Positions 7,727-14,991 of a stretch of 19,773 nt of DNA are shown here, piece after piece (position 1 is the stretch's first letter; every line of letters starts with the position of its first letter). The DNA comes from DAOMFM01 sp035429825. GTDB lineage: Bacteria > Acidobacteriota > Blastocatellia > UBA7656 > JADIYM01. The stretch spans positions 1 through 19,773 of the forward strand of contig JBGAKX010000088.1 in the NCBI GenBank assembly GCA_044224215.1. The letters are read 5' to 3'. The notes under the pieces were generated by a model. It ran no database searches, was not told the DNA's origin, and saw only the letters and a program-made list of their open reading frames with translations. Position numbers and translations under genes: made by a program.

Positions 7727-8767
7727 CTACGGCGCGTCATCGTCGGCTGCGCCGGGTCCCGGCCTGCGGGCTTCGGCCCACACCGCGCGCTGTGCCGGCG
7801 TCAGGATCGAACGGACCTCGATCTCGGCGTTGAGCCGCTCGAGCGTTCGCGCGGCGTCCGCCTCCCCAAGCGTGCCTGCAAGTCGCTTTACGAGCTCGAC
7901 ATCGAGCGTATCGCCGAGCAGCGCGTCGTCGACTGCGCGTTGAGCGTCGCGAAAGCGCCAGTTCGATTCCCGCATCAGCGGGGCGTGCTGACGCCGCAAC
8001 TGCCGCATCCGAGTCTGCTGCTCGGGGGTCAACTGAAGCCGGTCGAGCAGCTGTCGAATGGGAGGCTTCCGCACCTTGTCCGAACGGAGCGGCTTTCCCG
8101 TGACCTCCGGAACCGAGAGACCGTCCTCGTCGGGGTCCTCCGCATCCACATCCGAGTCGGGCGCCGCACCCGGCTGTGCGGCGACGCCCGCCTGGTTTCG
8201 GCGACGATTCCGGAGTGCAGCCCCCGCACCTGCCTTGAACTGCTCGCGCGCTGCGCCGCGCAGCTCGCGCAGCTTTGCGCGCTGCTGCGGATTGAGCGTC
8301 TGTATGACCTCGAGCTCGATGAGGGTTCGCGTCGTTGAGCGCTCGCCGGCAAGCTTGCTGATTTCGGCCGTCAGCTCGTGCGCGCGGTCGAGCGCCGGGT
8401 TTTCGTTCGCCAGGGACTGGTCGAGCTGTCGGCGCGCGTCGATGAACCGGCGCCCGATGTCGCGCATCCGCGTGTCGTAGCGCCCGCGGATCTGCCGGAT
8501 CGAGCGGAACTGTTCGGGCGTGAGGTCAACCTGTCGCAGCGCTCGTGCCAGGAATACTCCACGGTTCGGAGGCCGAACGTTCGCGTCAGGCGCGGCGCCG
8601 CCTGGGCTCACCGGCGCCACCTGCGCCTTTGGGGCCTCGGCGGCAGCCTGGCGTTGACGCGCGCCGCCTTGTGTCGCGATCGCCGCGGGCGTGGCCGCCA
8701 ACAGCAGGACACAGACGGTCCCGCCGACCGCCAATCCACGGACAAGTTTCATCGCCGCCGTGCTCAT
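7727..8767 (-). CDS. Exported Spy/CpxP-like protein with duplicated LTxxQ module
   Basis: The protein has 346 aa. A signal peptide (about residues 6-32, hydrophobic core VGGTVCVLLLAATPAAIA) implies export. An Ala/Pro-rich spacer follows. Two helical modules lie at about 73-170 and 238-335, each bounded by paired LTxxQ-type motifs: LTPEQ 82-86 with LNPQQ 158-162, and LTPEQ 246-250 with LTPAQ 322-326. That is the hallmark of the Spy/CpxP periplasmic chaperone and metal-resistance fold, here present twice. A long acidic linker (about 203-220) joins them. Its role is inferred as envelope stress or metal-related chaperone activity; the family is known for this, the protein itself is not. The first ATG is used; a second ATG five codons on would shorten the signal peptide. 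Spacing from AGGAAGGG to the first ATG is long (12 nt). Confidence 0.75.
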   Translation of the reverse strand: MSTAAMKLVRGLAVGGTVCVLLLAATPAAIATQGGARQRQAAAEAPKAQVAPVSPGGAAPDANVRPPNRGVFLARALRQVDLTPEQFRSIRQIRGRYDTRMRDIGRRFIDARRQLDQSLANENPALDRAHELTAEISKLAGERSTTRTLIELEVIQTLNPQQRAKLRELRGAAREQFKAGAGAALRNRRRNQAGVAAQPGAAPDSDVDAEDPDEDGLSVPEVTGKPLRSDKVRKPPIRQLLDRLQLTPEQQTRMRQLRRQHAPLMRESNWRFRDAQRAVDDALLGDTLDVELVKRLAGTLGEADAARTLERLNAEIEVRSILTPAQRAVWAEARRPGPGAADDDAP

Positions 8768-8828
8768 TCGCCCGTTTGACCCTTCCTGAAGCTCGAAAGT
8801 CTGATCACGACTCTACACGGATATGCGG

Positions 8829-8865
8829 GCGGTGCAAGCACCGCGCTCGGAACCCCGACCGAGCG
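8829..8865 (-). terminator. Two adjacent hairpins just after dacB
   Basis: GCGGTGC/GCACCGC with an AA (TT on the minus strand) loop (8829-8844), and CGCTCGG/CCGAGCG (8844-8865), follow the dacB stop within 4 bp. There is no T-run, so this is at best a factor-assisted terminator; it may instead be part of the leader of the Spy-like gene. Confidence 0.3.
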
Positions 8866-8868
8866 CCG

Positions 8869-10359
8869 TCACGGACTATCCGCGCGGGCAATCGCCTCGA
8901 TCATCGTGTCGATCTGAGAAATCCTTGCAGGAGTCCCCGGCGGTCCGTTGTACACGAAGCTGGATACGACGCGACGTCCCGCTGCCGTCGTCAAGTAGCC
9001 GGTCAACGACTTGGAGGTCCGCAAGCGAGCCCGACTTGGCGCGAACCATGACTCCCGACAGCCGCCGGTGTAGCGTCCCGATCGCCCCCTCGGGCAGCGA
9101 GTCGTAGAAATAGATCGCGTCCCGATGCGTGCTCATCTGCACCGCGAGCCCTGAAGCACTGCAGCCGTCGATCGGTCGAGCCGCGAGAGCCCGGACCCGT
9201 CCTGGATAACGATTCCAGGCGCAAGCAGACTGTTTCGTGAGAGGAACTGAAGAACGACTGCGATGCCAGCCTGATCGTTCGGAAGGTCCCGCGGCCCCTT
9301 CTCGCGGCCAGGCAACCTCAGGACGAGCTCGGCGTGCAGGTTCTGGCTGTGTCGGTTCACCACCTTGATGAGCTCGGAGAGCGGTAGCGAGTCGAGTCCG
9401 GCGATCTCCGTCAGTCGTTCCAGCTCGAGCTCTGGTGGACGCTGCGCATCCGGCTGCAGTCTGACGACCCCACCGTCGACCTCGACACCCGCAGCTGCGA
9501 GTGCCGTGCGGAACGCGGCTGCGGCGTACCCAGCCGGGTCGTGCACCGCAACCTCGCCGCGCCACCCTGGATACCCGAGCGCAAGCGTCCCCGAGATCTC
9601 GACCCGCGCGGCGTCCAGCGCGCCGTGCACGGCGATCTTTGACGGTCCGCCGGCTGTGGTCGTCGTCGTGTTGACGATCTCGAGATACCCCACGTTCGGC
9701 GTAACGATCACGGTGCACGGTTCGCCTGCCGTCGCCCCCGGCATCACCTGGATCGCCGCGAGATTGTCGTTGAACGAGAGCGCGCTGACTTCAGCTCCAA
9801 AGTGCCACTGAATGTCGGCCCACGCCCATCCCGCGCCGTGCGGAGCACCCGTCAGGTACGAGTCGTCGGCGACGATTCCTCCACGGATTCGGCGGACACC
9901 GTGCGCACTCACCTCGCCCGCGAGCGCGCGGAACGGTTCGAGTGGATCGCCCGTGGCCGAGAACCGGCCCGACAGGTTCGGGTCGCCGCGACCATAGAGG
10001 ACGAGGTCCCCGTCGAGCGTGCCGTCACGGTCGGGCTCCGATCCCGCAAAGACCGATGTGCGCGTGTGCCACGAAGGGCCGAGCGCGTCGAGCGCCGCCG
10101 CCGTCGTGAATACCTTCTCGTTTGACGCCGGCGCAAGAAGCATCGTCGGATTGTGCGCGTAGATCGTCGTCCCATCGTCGAGCCGCTTGACGAGGACGCC
10201 CCACCGATCGGGCTGCGCGCCGACGATCGCGTTGAGTTGCGATTCGATCGGACCGCGCGGAACGACGCGCGCTTCGCGACGCGCGGGCAGCGCCCAGCGG
10301 TCGACAATCGCCGCAACGGCAGCGATCGCGGCAAGCGCCGCATGTGACCGGGTGCGCAC
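8869..10359 (-). CDS. dacB: D-alanyl-D-alanine carboxypeptidase/endopeptidase (PBP4, S13 family), frame interrupted twice
   Basis: S13 enzymes trim or cleave peptidoglycan cross-links in the periplasm. The open part starts at GTG 10359 with a hydrophobic export segment (AALAAIAAVAAIV). It contains the SxxK motif S79-NE-K82 (in APASNEKVFTTAAAL) and SxN as S338-Q-N340 (in VVNRHSQNLHAEL). It then runs into a stop at 9133-9135, after GGC in VLQG. Reading one frame over restores LAVQMSTHRDAIYFYDSLP and the third motif as KSG (9029-9037). A second shift near 8999-9005 restores TGYLTTAAGRRVVSSFVYNG and a natural TGA at 8869-8871. The full length would be ~497 aa, normal for the family. The usual GxDGTL segment reads AIGTL here, with Asp missing. 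Loss of frame is either sequence error or recent inactivation. Confidence 0.8.
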
Positions 10360-10365
10360 CGCAAC

Positions 10366-10394
10366 AGAATATCACGCTGACGGCGAGGCAAATT
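10366..10394 (-). promoter_or_regulatory. Possible extended -10 promoter of dacB
   Basis: On the minus strand TGATATTCT places a TATTCT box at 10371-10366. The -35 position (10394-10389) is poor (AATTTG) and lies inside the 24-bp palindrome. The predicted start point falls at or next to the GTG start codon at 10359, which would make the message leaderless. Confidence 0.3.
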
Positions 10395-10404
10395 TGCCTC
10401 GCCG
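10381..10404. promoter_or_regulatory. Perfect 24-bp palindrome between dacB and acnA
   Basis: The half site CGGCGAGGCAAA is followed directly by its exact reverse complement, with no spacer. It covers the -35 position of the dacB promoter candidate and lies 18 bp upstream of the acnA -35 box. This suggests an operator for a dimeric regulator acting on one or both genes. It is not placed as a terminator for either gene, because both genes point away from it. Confidence 0.45.
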
Positions 10405-10422
10405 ACAGCGCCGCGCACTCGC

Positions 10423-10452
10423 TTGACCACGCACCGTGCGAGTTCTTACACT
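10423..10452 (+). promoter_or_regulatory. Candidate acnA promoter
   Basis: TTGACC (10423-10428), an 18-bp spacer and TACACT (10447-10452). The start point would fall about 5 nt before the ATG at 10464, and there is no ribosome-binding site in that gap, consistent with leaderless or near-leaderless translation. Confidence 0.4.
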
Positions 10453-10463
10453 CTTTCACCCTT

Positions 10464-13165
10464 ATGACACACAATCTCTTCAATACGCAGCAGTCGCTCT
10501 CGCTTTCTGGTGGCCGAACCGCAACGTACTACTCCCTTCCCCAGCTCGAATCGGAAGGAATCGGACCGATTTCGCGCCTTCCCGTGTCGATCCGCATCGT
10601 CCTCGAGTCGGTTCTTCGTAACTGCGACGGCCGCCGTATCAATGAGAATGGCGTCCGAACGCTGGCGAACTGGTCGGCGACTGGCGAGCGCACCGACGAA
10701 GTCCCGTTCGTCGTCGCACGTGTCGTGTTGCAGGACTTCACCGGTGTTCCGCTGCTCGTCGACCTTGCGGCGATGCGGTCGGCAGTCGACCGGATGGGGA
10801 AAGACCCCGGTCTCATCGAGCCGCTGGTACCCGTCGATCTCGTCGTCGACCACTCGGTGCAGGTTGACTACTTTGGCACTTCAGATGCTGCTGCAGCGCA
10901 ACATGGAGATTGAGTTCGAGCAGGAACCGCGCGCTACGAGTTCCTGAAGTGGGGAATGCAGGCGTTCGAGAGCTTCAGCGTCGTGCCGCCCGGAGTCGGA
11001 ATCGTCCACCAGGTGAACCTCGAATACCTCGCCAAGTCGGTTGTCGAGCGTGACGGCGTCATGTTCCGACTCGGTAGTCGGCACCGATTCGCATACGACC
11101 ATGATCAACGGTCTCGGAATCGTCGGATGGGGCGTGGGCGGAATCGAGGCCGAGGCGGCGATGCTCGGCCAGCCGGTGTACTTCCTGACGCCGGACGTCG
11201 TCGGCGTCGATCTGACCGGACGGCTCGCCGACGGCGTCACGGCGACCGACCTCGTGCTGACCGTGACGGAGATGCTTCGCACGACGAAGGTCGTTGGGAA
11301 GTTCGTCGAATTCCACGGATCGGGCGCCGCGTCGCTTTCGCTTCCCGACCGGGCGACGATCGCGAACATGGCGCCCGAGTACGGTGCGACGATGGGCTAC
11401 TTCCCCGTCGACGAGGCAACGTGCGCATATCTGTCGGCCACGGGTCGGACCGACGCGCAGGTCGACGCGGTGCGCGCCTACTACACGGCGCAGGGGATGT
11501 TCGGGATACCCGCGTCGGGCCAGTGCGATTACTCGACGCTGTTGAAGCTCGACCTTGCGACGGTCTCCGCAAGCGTTGCGGGTCCGAAGCGGCCGCAGGA
11601 CCGAATCGAGCTCGGATCGCTCGGACACAGGTTCAGCGACCTGCTGCAGCAGCCTGTTGCCGACGGCGGGTTTGGGAAGAACGCCGACGATCGGGACGCG
11701 CGATTCGCTATCGGGAACGGGGACGGCGGACCGTTGTCCGGCCAGGAAGTCGGGAATGGCGATGTCGTGATCGCCGCGATCACGTCGTGCACGAACACGT
11801 CGAATCCGAGCGTGATGCTTGCTGCGGGCCTCCTCGCAAAGAAGGCCGTCGAGCGTGGCCTGACGGTGCGTCCAACGGTCAAGACGTCGCTCGGTCCGGG
11901 TTCGCGCGTCGTGACCGACTACCTGACAAGGACGGGGCTCCAGACATATCTGGACAAGCTCGGGTTCGAGACGGTCGGGTATGGCTGCACAACGTGCATC
12001 GGGAACTCGGGCCCGCTCGAGTCGCATCTTGAAAGTGAGATCAACGATCACCACCTCGTCGTCGCAAGCGTGCTGAGCAACAACCACCTTCGAAGCCGAA
12101 TTGCAGGCGATCCGCGCCGAGAACTGGTGAGCCCGCCGCTCGTCGTCGCGTTCGCTCTCGCGGGAACGGTTCTGACGGACCTCTCGAAGGACCCCGTCGG
12201 CAAGGGTTCCGACGGAACCGACGTAATGCTCGCCGACATATGGCCGTCGCTCGACGAGATTGCCGGGGTGATGAACGACGCGATGGATCCGGCAACGTTC
12301 CGGCGGCTGTACTCGAACTTTGCCGACCAGAACCCGCTGTGGAACGAGATTCCGGCAAAGACGGGTGCGGTCTACGACTGGGACGTAAACTCGACGTACA
12401 TCCAGGAGCCCCCGTTCTTTGAGACATTCGGCCGGGAGGCCGCGGTTGCCGGGAATTTCTCGGGCGCACGCTTGCTCGCGCTGTTTGGCGATTCGGTCAC
12501 AACCGACCACATCAGCCCTGCGGGTGCGATCAAGGCGAGTTCGCCCGCCGGCGAATACCTCGTCGCGCACCGCAGCGTCAAAAGCCAAGTGATTTCAATG
12601 GATTACGGGTCACGTCGCGGAAACGACCGGATCATGACGCGTGGCACGTTCGAACGTTCGCATCAAGAATCTGATGGTCCCGGGCGTCGAGGGCGGCGTG
12701 ACCGCGCACCAGCCGGACGGCGAGCGGATGAGCATTTACGATGCCGCAATGAAGTACCAGGCGGAGGGAACTCCGCTCGTGGTGATCGCCGGACAGGAAT
12801 ACGGCACCGGGGAGCTCACGTGACTGGGCGGCAAAGGCACGGCGCTTCTCGGCGTGAAGGCAGTGGTCGTCGAGAGCTTCGAGCGCATTCACCGCAGCAA
12901 CCTGGTTGGCATGGGCGTGCTGCCGTGCCAGTTCAAGGCGGGAACAAATGCGGGAACGCTTGGGCTGGACGGATCGGAGACGTTCGATCTCGAGGGGCTC
13001 GAGTCGGGCATCGTGCCGCAACAGGACGTCACGCTGGTGGTGCATCGCGCGTCGGGCGAGACGGTGCGCGTGCCGCTCACTCTTCGGATAGATACGCCGA
13101 TCGAGGTGGACTACTACCAGAGCGGCGGAATCTTGCCGTTTGTGCTGAAGCAGTTGATTGCGTGA
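10464..13165 (+). CDS. acnA: Aconitate hydratase AcnA (4Fe-4S), frame interrupted by several indels
   Basis: Aconitase interconverts citrate and isocitrate in the TCA cycle. Starting MTHNLFNTQQSLSLSG, the frame follows AcnA from N-terminus to C-terminus over ~900 residues. It keeps the cluster cysteines in ITSCTNTSNPSVM and YGCTTCIGNSGP, plus HQVNLEYLAKSVV, GTDSHTTMINGLGIVGWGVG, GDSVTTDHISPAGAIK, YGSRRGN and ESFERIHRSNLVGMG. The frame breaks near 10890-10902, 10923-10932, 11065-11068, probably 12588-12603, 12651-12655 and 12809-12837. In the last, one extra G in GGGG and one missing G in AAAGG bracket a stretch that otherwise reads SSRDWAAKG; uncorrected, it ends at TGA 12821-12823. The final segment runs to TGA 13163-13165 (VLKQLIA). 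There is no clear ribosome-binding site before ATG 10464. The missing bases look like base-calling errors, but decay cannot be excluded. Confidence 0.85.
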
Positions 13166-13179
13166 GGGTTGTGCGCGAT

Positions 13180-13279
13180 GCGACCCGTTCAGGGTCGCAG
13201 GGTGGTTGTGGATGTACCGGGGGTCGTCGTCGCTTCGCTCCTTGACCCCCGGCTATTGTCCCGCACCCCTTCGGGGTGC
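13180..13279 (-). repeat. Inverted, diverged copy of the hairpin repeat directly after acnA
   Basis: This is the reverse complement of the unit that makes up the following array. It contains GCGACCC/GGGTCGC (13180-13198), CCGGGGGTC/GACCCCCGG (13217-13252) and GCACCCC/GGGGTGC (13263-13279). The first hairpin begins 15 nt after the acnA stop and may serve as its terminator. A 52-bp non-repeat spacer with no recognised feature separates it from the direct array. Confidence 0.8.
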
Positions 13280-13331
13280 TCGGACGACGCACCAACGTAA
13301 ACTCGCCCAGATAGCGATCTCCGGCAAGAAG

Positions 13332-14343
13332 CACCCCGAAAGGGGTGCCAAGTGCAATAGCCGGGGGTCGAGGCGCGGCGACGAGCGACCCCGGTGCGTC
13401 ATACAACGTGATCGGACCTGCTCGGTCCGCCTCCTCAACTCACCCCGAAGGAGTGCTGCGCAACCCTTCGGGGTCGAGGCGCGCGAAGCGCGGGGGCGAC
13501 CCCCGGTACGTCACAACGCGATCGGACCCTGTGGGGTCCGCCTCCCTCAGCGCACCCCGAAGGGGTGCCGTGCAATAGCCGGGGGTCGAGGCGCGCGAAG
13601 CGGCGGGCGGACCCCGGTACGTCACGCAACACGATCGGACCCTGTAAGGGTCCCGCCTCCTCGCGCACCCCGAAGGGGTACCCCGACAGCAGCCGGGGTC
13701 CGAGGCGCGCGCGGCGCGACGACGACCCCCGGTACGTCACACAAAGTGATCGGACCCTGAGGGTCACCTCCTCAGCGCACCCCCGAGGCCGCCGGGTGCG
13801 TACAATAGCCGGGGGTCAAGGCGCGCGAATCGCGACGACGACCCCAGATGCGTCATACAACGCGATCGGACCCTTGGGGTCCGCCCCTCCTCGCGCACCC
13901 CGAAGGGGTGCCGTGCACAATAGCCGGGGGTCGAGGCGCGCGAGCGCCGACGACGACCCCGGTGCGTAACTGTGGCGATCGGACCCCGCGGGGTCCGCCT
14001 CCTCAACGCGCACCCCGAAGGGGTGCCGGTGCAATAGCCGGGGGTCAGAGGCGCGCAAAGCTCGACGACGACCCCAGGTACGGCACACACCGCGATCGGA
14101 CCCTGTAGGGTCCGCCTCCTCAGCGCACCCCGAAGGGGTGCCGATTGCAATAGCCGGGGTCGAGGCGCCCGAAGCGCGACGACGACCCCCGGTGCGTCAC
14201 ACAACGCGATCGGACCCTGTAAGGGTCCGCCTCCTCAGCGCACCCCGAAGGGGTGCCGTGCATTAGCCGGGGGTCGAGGCGCGCGAAGCGCGACGACGAC
14301 CCCCGGTACGTCACACAACGCGATCGGACCCTGTAGGGGTCCG
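13332..14343 (+). repeat. Tandem array of nine ~109-118 bp triple-hairpin units
   Basis: Units begin (at CACCCCG) at 13332, 13441, 13553, 13666, 13778, 13896, 14011, 14126 and 14241. Each holds three inverted repeats in order. H1 is GCACCCC-GAA-GGGGTGC. H2 is CCGGGGGTCG...CGACCCCCGG around an inner CGCGC-GAA-GCGCG. H3 is CGGACCCT-GT-AGGGTCCG. Between H2 and H3 lies a conserved TACGTCACACAACGCGAT-type spacer, and after H3 CGCCTCCTCAGCG. Several changes preserve pairing. Examples are H3 of the unit at 13896 (CGGACCCC/GGGGTCCG), H3 of the unit at 13332 (CGGACC/GGTCCG), and H1 of the unit at 13778 (GCACCC/GGGTGC). Copies differ by indels, mainly in G or C runs. The unit length is not a fixed multiple of three, so it is not a protein repeat. 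Confidence 0.9.
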
Positions 14344-14369
14344 ATACACCACGCTCTCGGCGAATCCGT

Positions 14370-14398
14370 TTGACACCCTCCGGATCCGGGCGCATACT
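14370..14398 (+). promoter_or_regulatory. Sigma70-type promoter just after the repeat array
   Basis: A perfect TTGACA (14370-14375) is followed by a 17-bp spacer and CATACT (14393-14398). The expected start point is about 14405, at the first base of a GCCCGC/GCGGGC hairpin. It would drive the structured region and possibly the small ORF at 14674. Confidence 0.5.
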
Positions 14399-14404
14399 GC
14401 CTGA

Positions 14405-14632
14405 GCCCGCGAAGTTGCGGGCATTTGCGAGGAATCAGAAGTTTATGTCCAGGAAATCAGAACCTCCCAGTAGCGTGCCGGCGCGGGCATCTCTTGCGCC
14501 GGAGCAACACGCAACGACTGGGTGGTCGATGAAGATCTTGTCGGCGAGCAGGCGAGTGCGGCCCTAGGCTGCACCCCAAAACGGCTTTGAGAGAGGCCGG
14601 TCTGCTCGCACGGAGCAGACCGGCCTTTCGAC
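14405..14632 (+). ncRNA. Candidate structured small RNA or structured leader
   Basis: Between a good promoter and a strong 3' hairpin lie nested stems. They are GCCCGC/GCGGGC (14405-14422); a long interrupted stem of CCTCCCAGT with ACTGGGTGG (14463-14471/14517-14525), GCGTG with CACGC (14473-14477/14508-14512) and CCGGCGC with GCGCCGG (14478-14484/14496-14502); and GTGCGGCC/GGCTGCAC with a CTA loop (14556-14574). No good protein frame covers the stretch: a 40-codon frame from ATG 14445 lacks a well-spaced ribosome-binding site. I see no match to RNase P, tmRNA or SRP RNA signatures; a 6S-type or novel RNA, or an attenuator for the downstream ORF, remain possible. The boundaries are inferred. 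Confidence 0.35.
14594..14626 (+). terminator. Strong 14-bp hairpin, terminator or attenuator
   Basis: AGGCCGGTCTGCTC and its exact complement surround a GCACG loop, followed by TTTCGACTTCTC. The stem is perfect but the T-tract is short. It ends the structured region and lies 47 bp before the ATG of the small ORF, so it could be either the end of a small RNA or an attenuator. Confidence 0.5.
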
Positions 14633-14673
14633 TTCTCGATCGATGGGCCCGTTATCCAACACGGAGGCCGATC

Positions 14674-14991
14674 ATGAAGAAGCTGTTCGGTTTCGTCAGA
14701 TCGCAGAGCGGTCAGCCGGCGCGCCTCGTGCGCGTCGAGGCATCTGGCCGAATTCCCAAGGAAGAGCTTCGCCGCAAGCTCATGGCAATTTCGTCGCGCA
14801 AACAACGCGCCTATGCCGGGGTGCACACCACGGGCAAGGGGCAACGGGACGAACAGCCTCCGAGTAACAGCAGGCAGACATTGCACGAACCAAAGGGCCG
14901 CCGGGATCTCTCCCAAGCGGCCCTTTTCCAGTTACGGGACTGTCGCCTGCCCTACCTGGTCAACTCGGCGACAAGGTCCTTCGCGTCGTAG
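14674..14991 (+). CDS. Small basic hypothetical protein, 3' end uncertain
   Basis: ATG 14674 has an excellent GGAGG site 6 nt upstream. The first ~50 codons (MKKLFGFVRSQSGQPARLV, then KEELRRKLMAISSRKQRAYAG) look like a real lysine/arginine-rich protein, with no known family. As written, the frame runs through the terminator hairpin at 14892-14927 and into the 3' end of the opposing peptidase gene, which is unlikely. A one-base shift in the G-rich stretch near 14831-14846 would end it at TAA 14865-14867, just before that terminator, giving ~64 aa. I take the start as well supported and the end as doubtful. It may be co-transcribed with the structured region upstream. Confidence 0.4.
   Translation: MKKLFGFVRSQSGQPARLVRVEASGRIPKEELRRKLMAISSRKQRAYAGVHTTGKGQRDEQPPSNSRQTLHEPKGRRDLSQAALFQLRDCRLPYLVNSATRSFAS
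14892..14927. terminator. Rho-independent terminator, probably bidirectional
   Basis: AAAGGGCCGC pairs with GCGGCCCTTT, with a GGGA/TCCC inner stem. The plus strand continues TTTT and the minus strand ends in TTTGG. It lies between the small plus-strand ORF and the end of the S46 peptidase gene, 25 bp past the latter's stop, so it can serve both. Confidence 0.7.

Noticed and set aside
11059..12588. Open frame of 509 codons on the minus strand
   Set aside because: It lies opposite acnA, whose conserved cluster cysteines and motifs are unmistakable on the plus strand.
13332..14343. CRISPR array
   Set aside because: The whole unit is repeated, including what would be the spacers; there are no short repeats with unique spacers and no cas genes.
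13158..14395. Repetitive open frames on both strands through the repeat array
   Set aside because: The translated repeats shift frame between units because the unit length varies (109-118 bp), and the DNA-level constraint is on hairpins, not codons. These are spurious proteins.
14445..14567. 40-codon frame from ATG 14445, and a second frame ending in GCTPKRL at ~14588
   Set aside because: Both overlap the nested stems. The first has no well-spaced ribosome-binding site and the second has no start after an in-frame TAG; a gene remnant cannot be fully excluded.
14405..14632. RNase P RNA, tmRNA or SRP RNA
   Set aside because: None of the universally conserved signatures of these RNAs (for example the SRP GGAAG tetraloop region or the tmRNA tRNA-like ends) could be found.
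14443..14916. 157-codon minus-strand frame
   Set aside because: It runs through the terminator at 14892-14927, the 14-bp hairpin and the structured region, and has no family features.
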